Part shown: positions 8,085-16,161 of the stretch, piece after piece
How positions within the stretch are numbered: the stretch's first letter is position 1
How the letters are laid out: every line of letters begins with the position of its first letter
Source of the DNA: Silicimonas sp.
GTDB taxonomy: Bacteria > Pseudomonadota > Alphaproteobacteria > Rhodobacterales > Rhodobacteraceae
DNA length: 64,000 nt
Assembly (NCBI GenBank): GCA_022824525.1
Contig: JAJDZT010000153.1
Span: 1 to 64,000 of the forward strand
Direction: 5' to 3'
Program-made: the position numbers and the translations under genes
The notes under the pieces: generated by a model
Databases searched by the model: none
Told to the model about the DNA's origin: nothing
The model's input: the letters and a program-made list of their open reading frames with translations, nothing else

Positions 8085-9035
8085 ATGGCAGACCGACTTC
8101 CTCCTCTCACAGCTCTCCGCGCTTTCGAAGCCGCCGCACGTCACATGTCTTTTGCCAAGGCCGCTGAGGAACTGAATGTCACTCCGGCCGCTTTGTCATT
8201 TCAGATCAAATCGCTGGAGGAGCATCTGGGGCGACCGGTTTTCAACCGCCTGAACAGGGCTGTCGAGTTGACTGAAGTCGGTACATTGCTTGCGCCAGGC
8301 ATCAGGAACGGGTTTGACGAGATCTCGCGCGCATGGAGCCGAGGCCGCCGCCACGCGGATCAAAGCATTTTGACGGTAACCGCAGGCCCTGCATTCACTG
8401 CGCTTTGGCTGGCCCCACGACTGTTCAGCTTCGCGACCGAGCATCCTGAGATAGAGTTGAGGTTTTCGGCCAGCCTACGTCTCGTGGATTTCGATCGGGA
8501 TGACGTTGACCTGGCCATCAGGTTTGGACCGCGGCCGGATGAAAGCCTGTTCTCGCGCGCGTTAGCCGAAGAATGGGCAACACCGATGATGTCGCCGGAA
8601 CTGGCGGGGCGCGTCAAATCTCCGGAAGACCTGAAGGACATTCCGCTTCTGACGGATGAGGTGTCCGAGTCGATACGGCCGTCAATAGGATGGGAAGCAT
8701 GGCTGAAGGCGGCGGGGCTACCGCCCATAGAAACGCATGGTGCACGCTTCAACCAGGCAGATCACGCCGTCAGCGCCGCAGTTGCAGGAACGGGCGCAAT
8801 CATGGGGCGTGGATCACTGACAGAGGCCGCCCTGCGGGAAGGGCGACTGAGCATGCCGTTCAAGCTCTCGCTTCAAACCGCCTCAAAATACCGGCTGGTT
8901 TGCCCACATGGAGTAGAGACGCGACCGCACGTTGCGGCGTTTATGGATTGGATCGACGAGCAGGCCTCTAGCTTGCGCGAGCTTGCGAGAGACCGGGTCT
9001 TCGCCGATCCCCAGAGCATCAATGTCGTTGACTGA
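8085..9035 (+). CDS. LysR-family transcriptional regulator (GcvA-like)
   Basis: The 316-residue protein has the LysR N-terminal winged helix-turn-helix (LTALRAFEAAARHMSFAKAAEELNVTPAALSFQIKSLE) and a C-terminal periplasmic-binding-like effector domain. The PPLTALRAFEAAAR opening and VDLAIRFGPRP in the effector domain place it in the GcvA/AmpR-like subgroup. Its ligand is unknown. The 5' region contains two ATTGA-type inverted repeats and a divergent small gene. The 3' end overlaps the convergent DUF465 gene by 17 bases. Confidence 0.9.
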   Translation: MADRLPPLTALRAFEAAARHMSFAKAAEELNVTPAALSFQIKSLEEHLGRPVFNRLNRAVELTEVGTLLAPGIRNGFDEISRAWSRGRRHADQSILTVTAGPAFTALWLAPRLFSFATEHPEIELRFSASLRLVDFDRDDVDLAIRFGPRPDESLFSRALAEEWATPMMSPELAGRVKSPEDLKDIPLLTDEVSESIRPSIGWEAWLKAAGLPPIETHGARFNQADHAVSAAVAGTGAIMGRGSLTEAALREGRLSMPFKLSLQTASKYRLVCPHGVETRPHVAAFMDWIDEQASSLRELARDRVFADPQSINVVD

Positions 9036-9189
9036 GGCGCTCGATTTCTTCTTTAATCTTTAGTTTTTGCTTTTTGAGCGCAGAAAGTTGGAGGTCATCG
9101 AAAGCCGGGCTGCGCTGCGCCTCTTCGACTTCCACTGAGAGATGTTGGTGTTTCTTGCGGAGTTCCTGAAGGTGTGAACTCAAGCTCAT
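9019..9189 (-). CDS. DUF465 (YdcH-like) small protein
   Basis: This 56-residue minus-strand gene is below the ORF-track length limit. It has a very strong GGAGG ribosome-binding site (AGGAGGACGACA before ATG). The product opens MSLSSHLQELRKKHQHLS and continues with an acidic linker and a second Lys/Glu-rich helix ending EEIERLSQRH. This is the two-helix, leucine-zipper-like layout of DUF465/YdcH, whose biochemical role is not established. Its 3' end overlaps the end of the LysR gene on the other strand by 17 bases. A clear gene-free spacer of about 100 bases separates it from the methyltransferase gene upstream. Confidence 0.85.
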   Translation of the reverse strand: MSLSSHLQELRKKHQHLSVEVEEAQRSPAFDDLQLSALKKQKLKIKEEIERLSQRH

Positions 9190-9295
9190 TGTCGTCCTCC
9201 TGTGTTAGTGGGCAACGCACTGAGTGCAGCACGAAAATCGATTCGTGTCACGCGCCTCTGAGAATCTGGGCCGAAAGGATTGTCAGAAGGTTAAT

Positions 9296-10039
9296 TTACA
9301 GGGGAAGTGCTCGTCCGTCCCGCAAGACAGATTTCGCTAATTGGGAGTAATTGTCTCCGTCTCGAACATGTCTGGCGCCATCATGAAGGATGATTGGCGG
9401 CAAAAGTGTCATGGGCGCCCGGGCCCCTTTTCGGGCGGTCAAAAGAAACAGTTTCGCAGCTCGACCTTCACGTGACGACAAGGGAAGCACCTTCAGGGCG
9501 CCGGCCCTTTGATCCACAACACGAATACACTCCGGCATCTGCTCGATACGATTGATCAGCGTCAGCGAACCTTCCGGCCGCACTCTTCGCAACGCGATAT
9601 CGAGCCAAGTCTCAATCGACATTGACATGCGGCGGCTGGCATCCCGTCCTGCCTCTGTCGCCGGACTGCTCTTTGCAGGCTCAAAGAAGGGCGGGTTCGT
9701 CATTACGTGGTCAAAGCTCTGTTCGCGAATGGAGGATGGCAGTTTTCCGATATCGGCCAAAACGATATCGCCTGCCAGGTTGTTCAGCCCGAGGTTCTCC
9801 CGGGCCAGCCGAGCAAGGTCTTCTTGAAGCTCAACACCAGTGACGTTCACCTCGGGGAGCCGGGCTTTGAGACAGAGCATCGCCGTGCCTACGCCACACC
9901 CAAGATCAAGCACCTTGTCTCCTGCCTTTGCGTTGATCGAGGACGCAAGGAACACCGGATCAGCGCCTGCACGATAACCCGACTTTGGCTGCCTGATCCT
10001 GAGCCGCCCGCCCAAGAACAGATCGTCCGTCGTTTCCAT
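9296..10039 (-). CDS. Class I SAM methyltransferase, TrmN6-like (tRNA1(Val) adenine-N6)
   Basis: The 247-residue protein has the SAM-binding motif DLGCGVGTAML (near residue 46), an acidic motif II in VTGVELQEDLA and the NPPFFEP catalytic motif of N6-adenine methyltransferases. The opening (DLFLGGRLRIRQPKSGYRAGADPVFLA) and length match the YfiC/TrmN6 group, which methylates A37 of tRNA1(Val). A small-subunit or other tRNA substrate cannot be excluded. The start codon overlaps the stop of the upstream DUF2007 gene by one base, so the two are translationally coupled. Confidence 0.85.
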   Translation of the reverse strand: METTDDLFLGGRLRIRQPKSGYRAGADPVFLASSINAKAGDKVLDLGCGVGTAMLCLKARLPEVNVTGVELQEDLARLARENLGLNNLAGDIVLADIGKLPSSIREQSFDHVMTNPPFFEPAKSSPATEAGRDASRRMSMSIETWLDIALRRVRPEGSLTLINRIEQMPECIRVVDQRAGALKVLPLSSREGRAAKLFLLTARKGARAPMTLLPPIILHDGARHVRDGDNYSQLAKSVLRDGRALPL

Positions 10040-10254
10040 CAGCCTTCGACCGGAATGTCGTTGTCTTTCATCACCGCACTTGCACGGAAATGATCACTGT
10101 CCCGCACCATCAAACGACGCGGGAGTACTCCGATCGACCCTTCAAGGACGCTCATGTGGACGTCCATCTCGAAGCAGTCTATATGCTCGCCCTCAAGCAG
10201 GGCTTTGGCGAAAGCGATGACCGTGGGGTCGTTGGTGCGCAAAAGTTCCTTCAT
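10039..10254 (-). CDS. DUF2007 small protein
   Basis: Starting at MKELLRTNDPT gives a 71-residue protein of the DUF2007 type (PII-like fold, unknown role). The signature is the opening LLRTNDPTVIAFAKALLEGEHI, followed by a V-x-D-V-H-M-S-V-L-E-G-S-I stretch and the ending RRLMVRDSDHFRAS. The longer track ORF is not supported because its extra N-terminal part overlaps the divergent prenyl synthase. No strong ribosome-binding site is visible before this ATG. It overlaps the methyltransferase gene by one base and is divergent from the polyprenyl synthase gene at 10310. Confidence 0.82.
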   Translation of the reverse strand: MKELLRTNDPTVIAFAKALLEGEHIDCFEMDVHMSVLEGSIGVLPRRLMVRDSDHFRASAVMKDNDIPVEG

Positions 10255-10309
10255 GAGATGGACATAAGAACAGACCGATTGGTTTGTCGAGCAGCCTGAC
10301 AGGGGTGTG

Positions 10310-11314
10310 ATGAGCTTGGACACCGATAGTTCGGGAAAACCGCACGAAAGACTGGCCGATTTCCTGCGAGACGATCTTGCCGCCGTGGACCGCCTGATCC
10401 GTGAACGTATGGCATCCGAGCATGCCCCGCGCATTCCGGAAGTCACCGCGCATCTCGTGGACGCTGGCGGCAAACGGGTACGGCCCATGCTCACGCTCGC
10501 CGCCGCGCGGCTTTGCGGGTACGAGGGCGACAACCATCATAAGCTGGCAGCGACGGTCGAATTCATTCACACGGCAACGCTTCTGCATGATGACGTGGTC
10601 GACGAAAGCGGTCAGCGGCGCGGTCGCCCGACCGCGAACCTGCTTTGGGACAACAAGTCATCCGTGTTGGTTGGCGACTACTTGTTCGCGCGTTCCTTCC
10701 AACTGATGACGGCAACCGGTTCGCTGAAGGTTCTTGATATTCTCGCCGACGCCGCTGCCACGATTGCCGAAGGTGAGGTTCTTCAATTGACGGCCGCGGC
10801 CAACCTGGCGACGACCGAAGACATTTATCTGAAAGTCGTTCGCGGAAAGACAGCGGCGCTCTTTGCAGCAGCGGCCGAGGTCGGCGGTGTCATCGCCGAC
10901 GTTGACGAGGCGAAGATCGAAGCGCTGCGCACTTACGGAGACGCACTTGGCATCGCCTTCCAGATCGCCGACGACCTGCTCGACTATGGCGGCGACACGA
11001 CGGCCACCGGCAAGAACCTCGGCGACGATTTCCGTGAACGCAAACTGACCCTGCCTGTGATCAAGGCGGTCGCGAAAGCAGATGAAGACGAACGGACGTT
11101 CTGGCAACGCACCATCGAAAAAGGCGATCAGAGGGAGGGCGACCTCGATCAGGCTCTGTCACTTATTGCCAAACACGGCACAATGGACGAAACCCGAAGC
11201 CATGCCCTTGGCTGGTCATCGAAGGCGAAAGATGCGTTGGAAGTCTTGCCCGGGCATGAATTGCGGGAGATGCTAAGCGACCTCGCCGACTATGTCGTGG
11301 CTCGGATCAGCTAG
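10310..11314 (+). CDS. ispB: Polyprenyl diphosphate synthase (octa/decaprenyl type)
   Basis: This is a trans-prenyltransferase of 334 residues with the first aspartate-rich motif in LLHDDVVDES (near residue 85), the conserved GKRVRPML opening motif and the second aspartate-rich motif in FQIADDLLDYGGD. It elongates farnesyl or geranylgeranyl diphosphate with isopentenyl diphosphate to make the ubiquinone side chain. The chain length (Q8 or Q10) is not readable from sequence, although alphaproteobacteria usually make Q10. I chose the ATG at 10310 over the GTG immediately before it. The 3' end overlaps the convergent ispE gene by eight bases, placing two isoprenoid-pathway genes tail to tail. 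Confidence 0.92.
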   Translation: MSLDTDSSGKPHERLADFLRDDLAAVDRLIRERMASEHAPRIPEVTAHLVDAGGKRVRPMLTLAAARLCGYEGDNHHKLAATVEFIHTATLLHDDVVDESGQRRGRPTANLLWDNKSSVLVGDYLFARSFQLMTATGSLKVLDILADAAATIAEGEVLQLTAAANLATTEDIYLKVVRGKTAALFAAAAEVGGVIADVDEAKIEALRTYGDALGIAFQIADDLLDYGGDTTATGKNLGDDFRERKLTLPVIKAVAKADEDERTFWQRTIEKGDQREGDLDQALSLIAKHGTMDETRSHALGWSSKAKDALEVLPGHELREMLSDLADYVVARIS

Positions 11315-12176
11315 ACTGGACTTTCGTTACTTCGACCCACCAGTCTTCGTGCGACGCTCGCAACTGGTCAGCGGCACGCCGGGCCAAGCTCTCTCTTTCG
11401 AACAAACCCCAACAAGTACTGCCAGAACCAGACATGTTGGCAATGGAACACCCCTCGAACGGGCGCAGCGCCCAGATGCATTCCAAAACACCCATTTGAA
11501 AGTCATACATACACATCGTCAAATCGTTACGCGTGCCGGACAACCAAAGCTCGAAATCGGAGTAGCTGCTTAGCTTAGGCATTTCTTCCATGGGTGGGTT
11601 ATCTACGCTGAAATGCTTGTGCAACCTGCCAAACACCTGAGCAGTCGGCACCACGATCCCGGGATTGATCAAAACCAACCAGCATTCCGGCAAATTTTGG
11701 GAGGTGCGGATAATATCGCCAATGCCACCCATGAACGCCGGCTTTGGTGCATGCAAACACACCGGTAGGTCTGCGCCAAGGGTGAGTGCGTCATCCGCTG
11801 ATAACGGCGGAACCTGCCATAGTTTGGCAAGCGCACGTAAGGCCGCCGCCGCGTCCGCAGAACCACCGCCTACTCCGCCACCGTGAGGAAGGTTCTTCAA
11901 AATACTTATGGACGCTCCACGGGTTACACTTCGCTTCGACCGAAGCAGTTTCGCGGCCTTAAGAGCAAGGTTTCTGTCGTCTACCGGGATACCCGAAGAA
12001 AATGGCCCAGACACCGACAGTGAAAGCTCTTCGGAGGGACCGATCGTCAACTTGTCTCCGACATCTCGGGCAAAAACGACCAAGCTGTCCAGCAAGTGAT
12101 AGCCGTCATCCCTTTGTCCGGTGACATGGAGTGTCAGATTGATCTTCGCTGGCGCAAAAACCTCAACCGTCGTCAT
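11307..12176 (-). CDS. ispE: 4-diphosphocytidyl-2-C-methyl-D-erythritol kinase IspE
   Basis: This is a GHMP-family kinase of 289 residues with the early lysine and PAKINLTLHV substrate motif (residue 8 onward), the glycine-rich ATP loop PHGGGVGGGSADAAAALRAL, and the C-terminal motif SGSGSTCWGLF. It phosphorylates CDP-methylerythritol in the non-mevalonate isoprenoid pathway. IspD of the same pathway is encoded at 34.5 kb. The start lies 14 bases inside the upstream TPR gene, which suggests the two are co-transcribed on the minus strand. The stop overlaps the end of the convergent prenyl synthase gene. Confidence 0.95.
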   Translation of the reverse strand: MTTVEVFAPAKINLTLHVTGQRDDGYHLLDSLVVFARDVGDKLTIGPSEELSLSVSGPFSSGIPVDDRNLALKAAKLLRSKRSVTRGASISILKNLPHGGGVGGGSADAAAALRALAKLWQVPPLSADDALTLGADLPVCLHAPKPAFMGGIGDIIRTSQNLPECWLVLINPGIVVPTAQVFGRLHKHFSVDNPPMEEMPKLSSYSDFELWLSGTRNDLTMCMYDFQMGVLECIWALRPFEGCSIANMSGSGSTCWGLFERESLARRAADQLRASHEDWWVEVTKVQSS

Positions 12177-13869
12177 TGGCGACCCGAAGTGGCGGCGCGC
12201 CTTCTTCTTCCAGAACCTTGTAAAGACCGACGTCCAACTTGCGACGGATGCGATCCGGATCGATGTCGTTCAGATCGGTGTCGTCCGTGATAAACGAGAG
12301 CGCCCGATGCCACTGGAACTCCGCCTCACGATAACGGCCGACAGCCCAATACACATCGCCGAGATGGTCGTTGACGATGGGATCGACCGGCATCTTTTCA
12401 ACGGCGTTCTCCATGTGACCGACCGCCTCTTCGTATCGGCCAAGGCGGAACAAACCCCACCCGAGCGAGTCGATGATGTAACCTGACTCCGGCTGAAGCT
12501 CGACGGCGCGTTCAATCATCGAAAGCGCTTCGTCATAGTTGGTCTTCATCTCAAGGAAAGAGTAACCGAGGTAGTTCAAAACCTGTGGCTGGTCCGGACG
12601 TAGCTCCAGAGCTTTTCGGAAGTCAGCCTCAGCAGGTTCCCATTGTTGTGTGCGCTCAAACGAGATGGCTCGCGCGAAGAACACGATCCAATGCTGTTCC
12701 TCCGGCGTGTCGATAAGAGAAATTGCCTTGTTGTAGGAAACCAGCGCTTCTTCAAAACGCTCCATTCCACGAAGGGTGTCGGCAAGCGTGACATGAACCA
12801 ACGGAAGGTCACCATGGCTTTCAGCAAGCTGGTTAAGTACCTCGATTGCGGCTTCCTGCCGTCCTGAACGTCTTAAGGCTTCCGCACGTCCGATTTCCGC
12901 CGCATGGAACGACGGGTCATCTCGGGGAACCCGATCATAGACCTCGGTCGCCAAATCGAAACGCTGGAGGCTTTCGAGAAGCTCCGCAGAAAGCAACAGG
13001 GCATCGATATGGTCCGGGCGAATGGTAGCCGCCATCCGAGAATACAGAACCGTGTAGGCCGGCTGCGCCTCGACACGGAGGGCGTTTGCGATCGAGAAAT
13101 AGACTTCGGCAACGCCTTCTGCAGGGGATGTCACCGTTTCAAAGCTCAGGGTCTCCCCTGCTTCGAGGCGAATGCGAAGATCTTCCAGATAGGGGTCCAG
13201 CGAAGACCCGAAGGAAGCGGAAATTAACTCGATGGCATCCGCGTTTCTTTCGAGTTGGCTCAATACTTCCGCATAGGCCACCACACCGCGCCGCGACAAA
13301 CGCAGCTCGGTGCCGCCTTCGCCGGACATGATGGTCGCCGCGCCTTCGAAGTCGCCTACGGAGGCAAGCGCCAATGCCTTGTGATAGAGGCCAAATGCCT
13401 GAACGCCCGCATTCGCCGACACCTCGTCAAACGCGTCGACAGCCGCCGTCATGTTGCCGGAACCGACCAACGACCAAGCTTGCACCAAACCGTCAAACAA
13501 TGGTCCCACGGACAGGCCACGGTCGAAGCCGCCGCGCAGATCGTCCCATGCACCGGCCTTTGCATTCGCGCCCGTCAAAATCAGACCGCCCAACTGTCCG
13601 GTGGACCCGGCCGACACCATACGGCGTGCAATTTCGGTTGCGCGATCCAGATCGCCCAATCCGACATAAGCGGTCGCGGCACTCTCAAGCAGCGTCAGAT
13701 TGCCGGGATCACGGATCAAGGCGCGGGAAAAGTACTCCGCCGCGGCATCATAATCGCTCGCTGCGATGGCCGAACGGGCTGCAAGATAGCTTCCGCTGTC
13801 AGCAAGGCTCGCGGATGGCGAAAGGCCAACGCTCAAGGCAATCGCAAGGGTCAGTTGTGTAAGCCGCAT
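12163..13869 (-). CDS. Exported TPR-repeat protein
   Basis: Starting at the ATG at 13869, which has an AAAGG motif at good spacing, gives a 568-residue protein with a clean Sec signal peptide (MRLTQLTLAIALSVGLSPSASLA). The mature part is made almost entirely of tetratricopeptide repeats. The clearest are in the C-terminal third (QPQVLNYLGYSFLEMKTNYD, SGYIIDSLGWGLFRLGRYEE and VNDHLGDVYWAVGRYREAE). Such proteins are periplasmic or lipid-anchored scaffolds. The repeats resemble those of the BamD/NlpI/LapB-type and other Rhodobacterales TPR proteins, but I cannot name a partner. It forms a transcription unit with ispE. Confidence 0.88.
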   Translation of the reverse strand: MRLTQLTLAIALSVGLSPSASLADSGSYLAARSAIAASDYDAAAEYFSRALIRDPGNLTLLESAATAYVGLGDLDRATEIARRMVSAGSTGQLGGLILTGANAKAGAWDDLRGGFDRGLSVGPLFDGLVQAWSLVGSGNMTAAVDAFDEVSANAGVQAFGLYHKALALASVGDFEGAATIMSGEGGTELRLSRRGVVAYAEVLSQLERNADAIELISASFGSSLDPYLEDLRIRLEAGETLSFETVTSPAEGVAEVYFSIANALRVEAQPAYTVLYSRMAATIRPDHIDALLLSAELLESLQRFDLATEVYDRVPRDDPSFHAAEIGRAEALRRSGRQEAAIEVLNQLAESHGDLPLVHVTLADTLRGMERFEEALVSYNKAISLIDTPEEQHWIVFFARAISFERTQQWEPAEADFRKALELRPDQPQVLNYLGYSFLEMKTNYDEALSMIERAVELQPESGYIIDSLGWGLFRLGRYEEAVGHMENAVEKMPVDPIVNDHLGDVYWAVGRYREAEFQWHRALSFITDDTDLNDIDPDRIRRKLDVGLYKVLEEEGAPPLRVANDDG

Positions 13870-13990
13870 CAAGGGCACCTTTCCTGATTTCCGTCAAAGC
13901 CTAGTGCTCGCACGGGCGTCAGGCAATGCAGGCGCGCAGAATGACGCAGTATTCTGACAGAACTGTTACACACGGTCCCCGGATCGCATG

Positions 13991-15643
13991 TCACATATTC
14001 GGATAGTTGGGCCCGTCACCACCCTGTGGAACCGTCCACGTGATGTTTTGGCTTGGATCCTTGATGTCGCAGGTCTTGCAGTGCACGCAGTTCTGAAAGT
14101 TGATCTGAAAGCGGCGTTCCGCGTCCTCGCCCACGAATTCGTACACACCTGCTGGACAGTAGCGGGCCGACGGTCCGGCATATTTCTCCCAGTTCACCTT
14201 CACAGGAACTTCAGGATCCGCAAGTTTCAGGTGCGCTGGCTGGCTTTCCTCATGGTTGGTGAAGGAAAAGCTCACATTGGTCAGGCGGTCGAAAGACAGC
14301 TTACCGTCGGGCTTTGGATACTCGATCGGTTCGTGCTGAGACGCCGGCTCGGTGGCTTCGGCGTCCGTTTTTCCATGGCTCAACGTCCCGAACAGGCTGA
14401 ACCCGCCGAAAAGCGTCTGAAACCACATGTCGAACCCGCCAAGTGTGAGACCGCCGAGTGGCCCATATTTCGCGTTGAGCGGCGCGACGTTTCGGACCCG
14501 CTTCAAATCGCGCCCAACCGGACCCTCGCGCAGGTTGTAGTCGTAGCTTTCCAACACATCGCCCTGCCGGCCCGCCTGTATCGCGCCGTAGGCCGCTTCA
14601 GCCGCCTCGATGCCGGAATGCATGGCGTTGTGGTTGCCTTTGATGCGAGGGAGATTGACAAGGCCAATCGAACACCCAAGAAGCGCTCCGCCCGGGAAAG
14701 CCGCCTGCGGGATCGACTGATACCCGCCTTTCGTCACCGCACGCGCGCCGTACGCGACGCGTTTGCCCCCGTCCAGGACCTTTGCGATCGCAGGATGGTG
14801 CTTGAACCGCTGGAATTCCATGTAGGGGAAGAGATGCGGGTTCTTGTAGTTCAGATCGACGATGTAGCCAACGTAAACCTGATTATTATCAAGGTGGTAC
14901 ATGAAGCTACCCCCGGACTGCTTCCAGCCTAGCGGCCAGCCCATGGTGTGAAGCACAAGCCCTTCGTCATGGTTCTCCGGCTTGATTTCCCAGATTTCCT
15001 TCATGCCCACGCCGAATTTCGGCACATCGCAATCGGCGGCCAGATCGTATTTCGCGATCACCTCTTTCGAAAGCGATCCGCGCACGCCTTCCGACAGGAA
15101 GACATACTTGCCAAGGAGTTCCATGCCCGGCTCGGTGTTTTCGCCGATACTTCCATCGGCTTCCAAACCGAATACACCCGCGACAACGCTTTTGACCTCG
15201 CCGTTGTCACCGTAGACCAGGTCGGAGCAAGACATGCCCGGGAAGATTTCCACGCCCATCTCCTCGGCTTGCTCCGCCATCCACCGACAGACATTTCCCA
15301 TCGAGACGATGTAGTTGCCGTGGTTGTTCATCAAAGGCGGCATCAGGAAATTCGGCAGGCGGAGTTTGCCTGACTCGCCCAGAACAAAGAACTTGTCCTT
15401 CTTGACCTCGACCGTGACCGGCGCCCCCCGCTCTTTCCAGTCCGGCATAAGCCGGGTCAGACCGGATGGGTCCAGAACCGCACCGGAAAGGATATGCGCC
15501 CCGACCTCGGAGCCCTTTTCCAAGACAACCACATTCAGGTCAGCATCAAGCTGTTTCAACCGGATCGCCGCCGACAGGCCAGCCGGCCCCGCGCCCACGA
15601 TAACCACATCGTATTCCATGCTTTCGCGTTCGATCTCGGCCAT
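13991..15643 (-). CDS. Electron transfer flavoprotein-ubiquinone oxidoreductase
   Basis: With the start at the MAEIERESMEYD methionine (GAGGG ribosome-binding site), the protein is 550 residues, the normal size of ETF-QO. It has an N-terminal FAD dinucleotide fold (VVIVGAGPAGLSAAIRLKQ), a central quinone and FAD region and a C-terminal [4Fe-4S] module (CPAGVYEF, then CVHCKTCDIKDPSQNITW). It passes electrons from reduced electron transfer flavoprotein, loaded by acyl-CoA and amine dehydrogenases, to ubiquinone at the membrane. The etfAB genes are not in the window. The 21 extra residues of the track ORF upstream of this start are not needed. Confidence 0.95.
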   Translation of the reverse strand: MAEIERESMEYDVVIVGAGPAGLSAAIRLKQLDADLNVVVLEKGSEVGAHILSGAVLDPSGLTRLMPDWKERGAPVTVEVKKDKFFVLGESGKLRLPNFLMPPLMNNHGNYIVSMGNVCRWMAEQAEEMGVEIFPGMSCSDLVYGDNGEVKSVVAGVFGLEADGSIGENTEPGMELLGKYVFLSEGVRGSLSKEVIAKYDLAADCDVPKFGVGMKEIWEIKPENHDEGLVLHTMGWPLGWKQSGGSFMYHLDNNQVYVGYIVDLNYKNPHLFPYMEFQRFKHHPAIAKVLDGGKRVAYGARAVTKGGYQSIPQAAFPGGALLGCSIGLVNLPRIKGNHNAMHSGIEAAEAAYGAIQAGRQGDVLESYDYNLREGPVGRDLKRVRNVAPLNAKYGPLGGLTLGGFDMWFQTLFGGFSLFGTLSHGKTDAEATEPASQHEPIEYPKPDGKLSFDRLTNVSFSFTNHEESQPAHLKLADPEVPVKVNWEKYAGPSARYCPAGVYEFVGEDAERRFQINFQNCVHCKTCDIKDPSQNITWTVPQGGDGPNYPNM

Positions 15644-15738
15644 GAAACGTTCCCTCTTAGCATTGTTCGGAAAGACGTAGTCAGAAGCCCGTTCCGGGTC
15701 AATCAAGACGGTGCGTTACGGGGGAATTCACAAGGCTC

Positions 15739-15767
15739 TTGGGCGCGACCCAATAAGGCGCGCCCAA
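15739..15767 (-). other. Stem-loop upstream of the ETF-QO gene
   Basis: TTGGGCGCG (15739-15747) and CGCGCCCAA (15759-15767) form a perfect 9-bp stem with an 11-base loop in the gap between the 104-residue membrane protein gene and ETF-QO. There is no T-run on either side, so it is at best a weak terminator for the OmpA unit. The rest of the 195-base gap shows nothing I recognise. Confidence 0.5.
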
Positions 15768-15838
15768 AGCAATTTTGCGCTCGTCTGCTCTGGCAGATAA
15801 CCGGTCGTCGACAGGATCGCCGACCGCCGCGAGCGTCT

Positions 15839-16153
15839 CTAGCCCGGAAGCGACTGAGACGGATTGGACGGCAGCGCATTTTCCGATGAAGGGCGCGTCA
15901 CAACTCTGCGGCGCGAAACCGGTCTGCTCGGATGCTCCGACATGGGCCGCGAAACCGGCTGCCCTTCTTGCAGGTTCCAGAGTTCCATGCGGCTCTGATC
16001 AAGGCTCTTCTTCCAGAACTGGGCCTTGGCCTCGAGGTCATTCATGGCTGCTCTCGAAACGCCGCCATAGCGCCAGAGCGACCAGCCAAGGAATACCCCC
16101 AACAGGAACGTGCAGGTCATGAAAGCAAAAAGCTGGATAAGTGCTGGTGACAT
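15839..16153 (-). CDS. Small single-pass membrane protein, unknown function
   Basis: The best start is MSPALIQLFAFM at 16153, nine bases after the OmpA stop and behind a TAGGA motif that overlaps that stop. This gives 104 residues. One hydrophobic segment (IQLFAFMTCTFLLGVFLGW) near the N-terminus is followed by a short helix and an Arg/Ser/Pro-rich tail that is probably disordered. The tight coupling to the OmpA-like gene suggests that both act at the envelope. I do not recognise a family. Confidence 0.65.
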   Translation of the reverse strand: MSPALIQLFAFMTCTFLLGVFLGWSLWRYGGVSRAAMNDLEAKAQFWKKSLDQSRMELWNLQEGQPVSRPMSEHPSRPVSRRRVVTRPSSENALPSNPSQSLPG

Positions 16154-16161
16154 TTGGGTTC

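Noticed and set aside
13988-14932. 314-residue ORF antisense to ETF-QO
   Set aside because: Mirror of a well-supported gene; no initiation signal.
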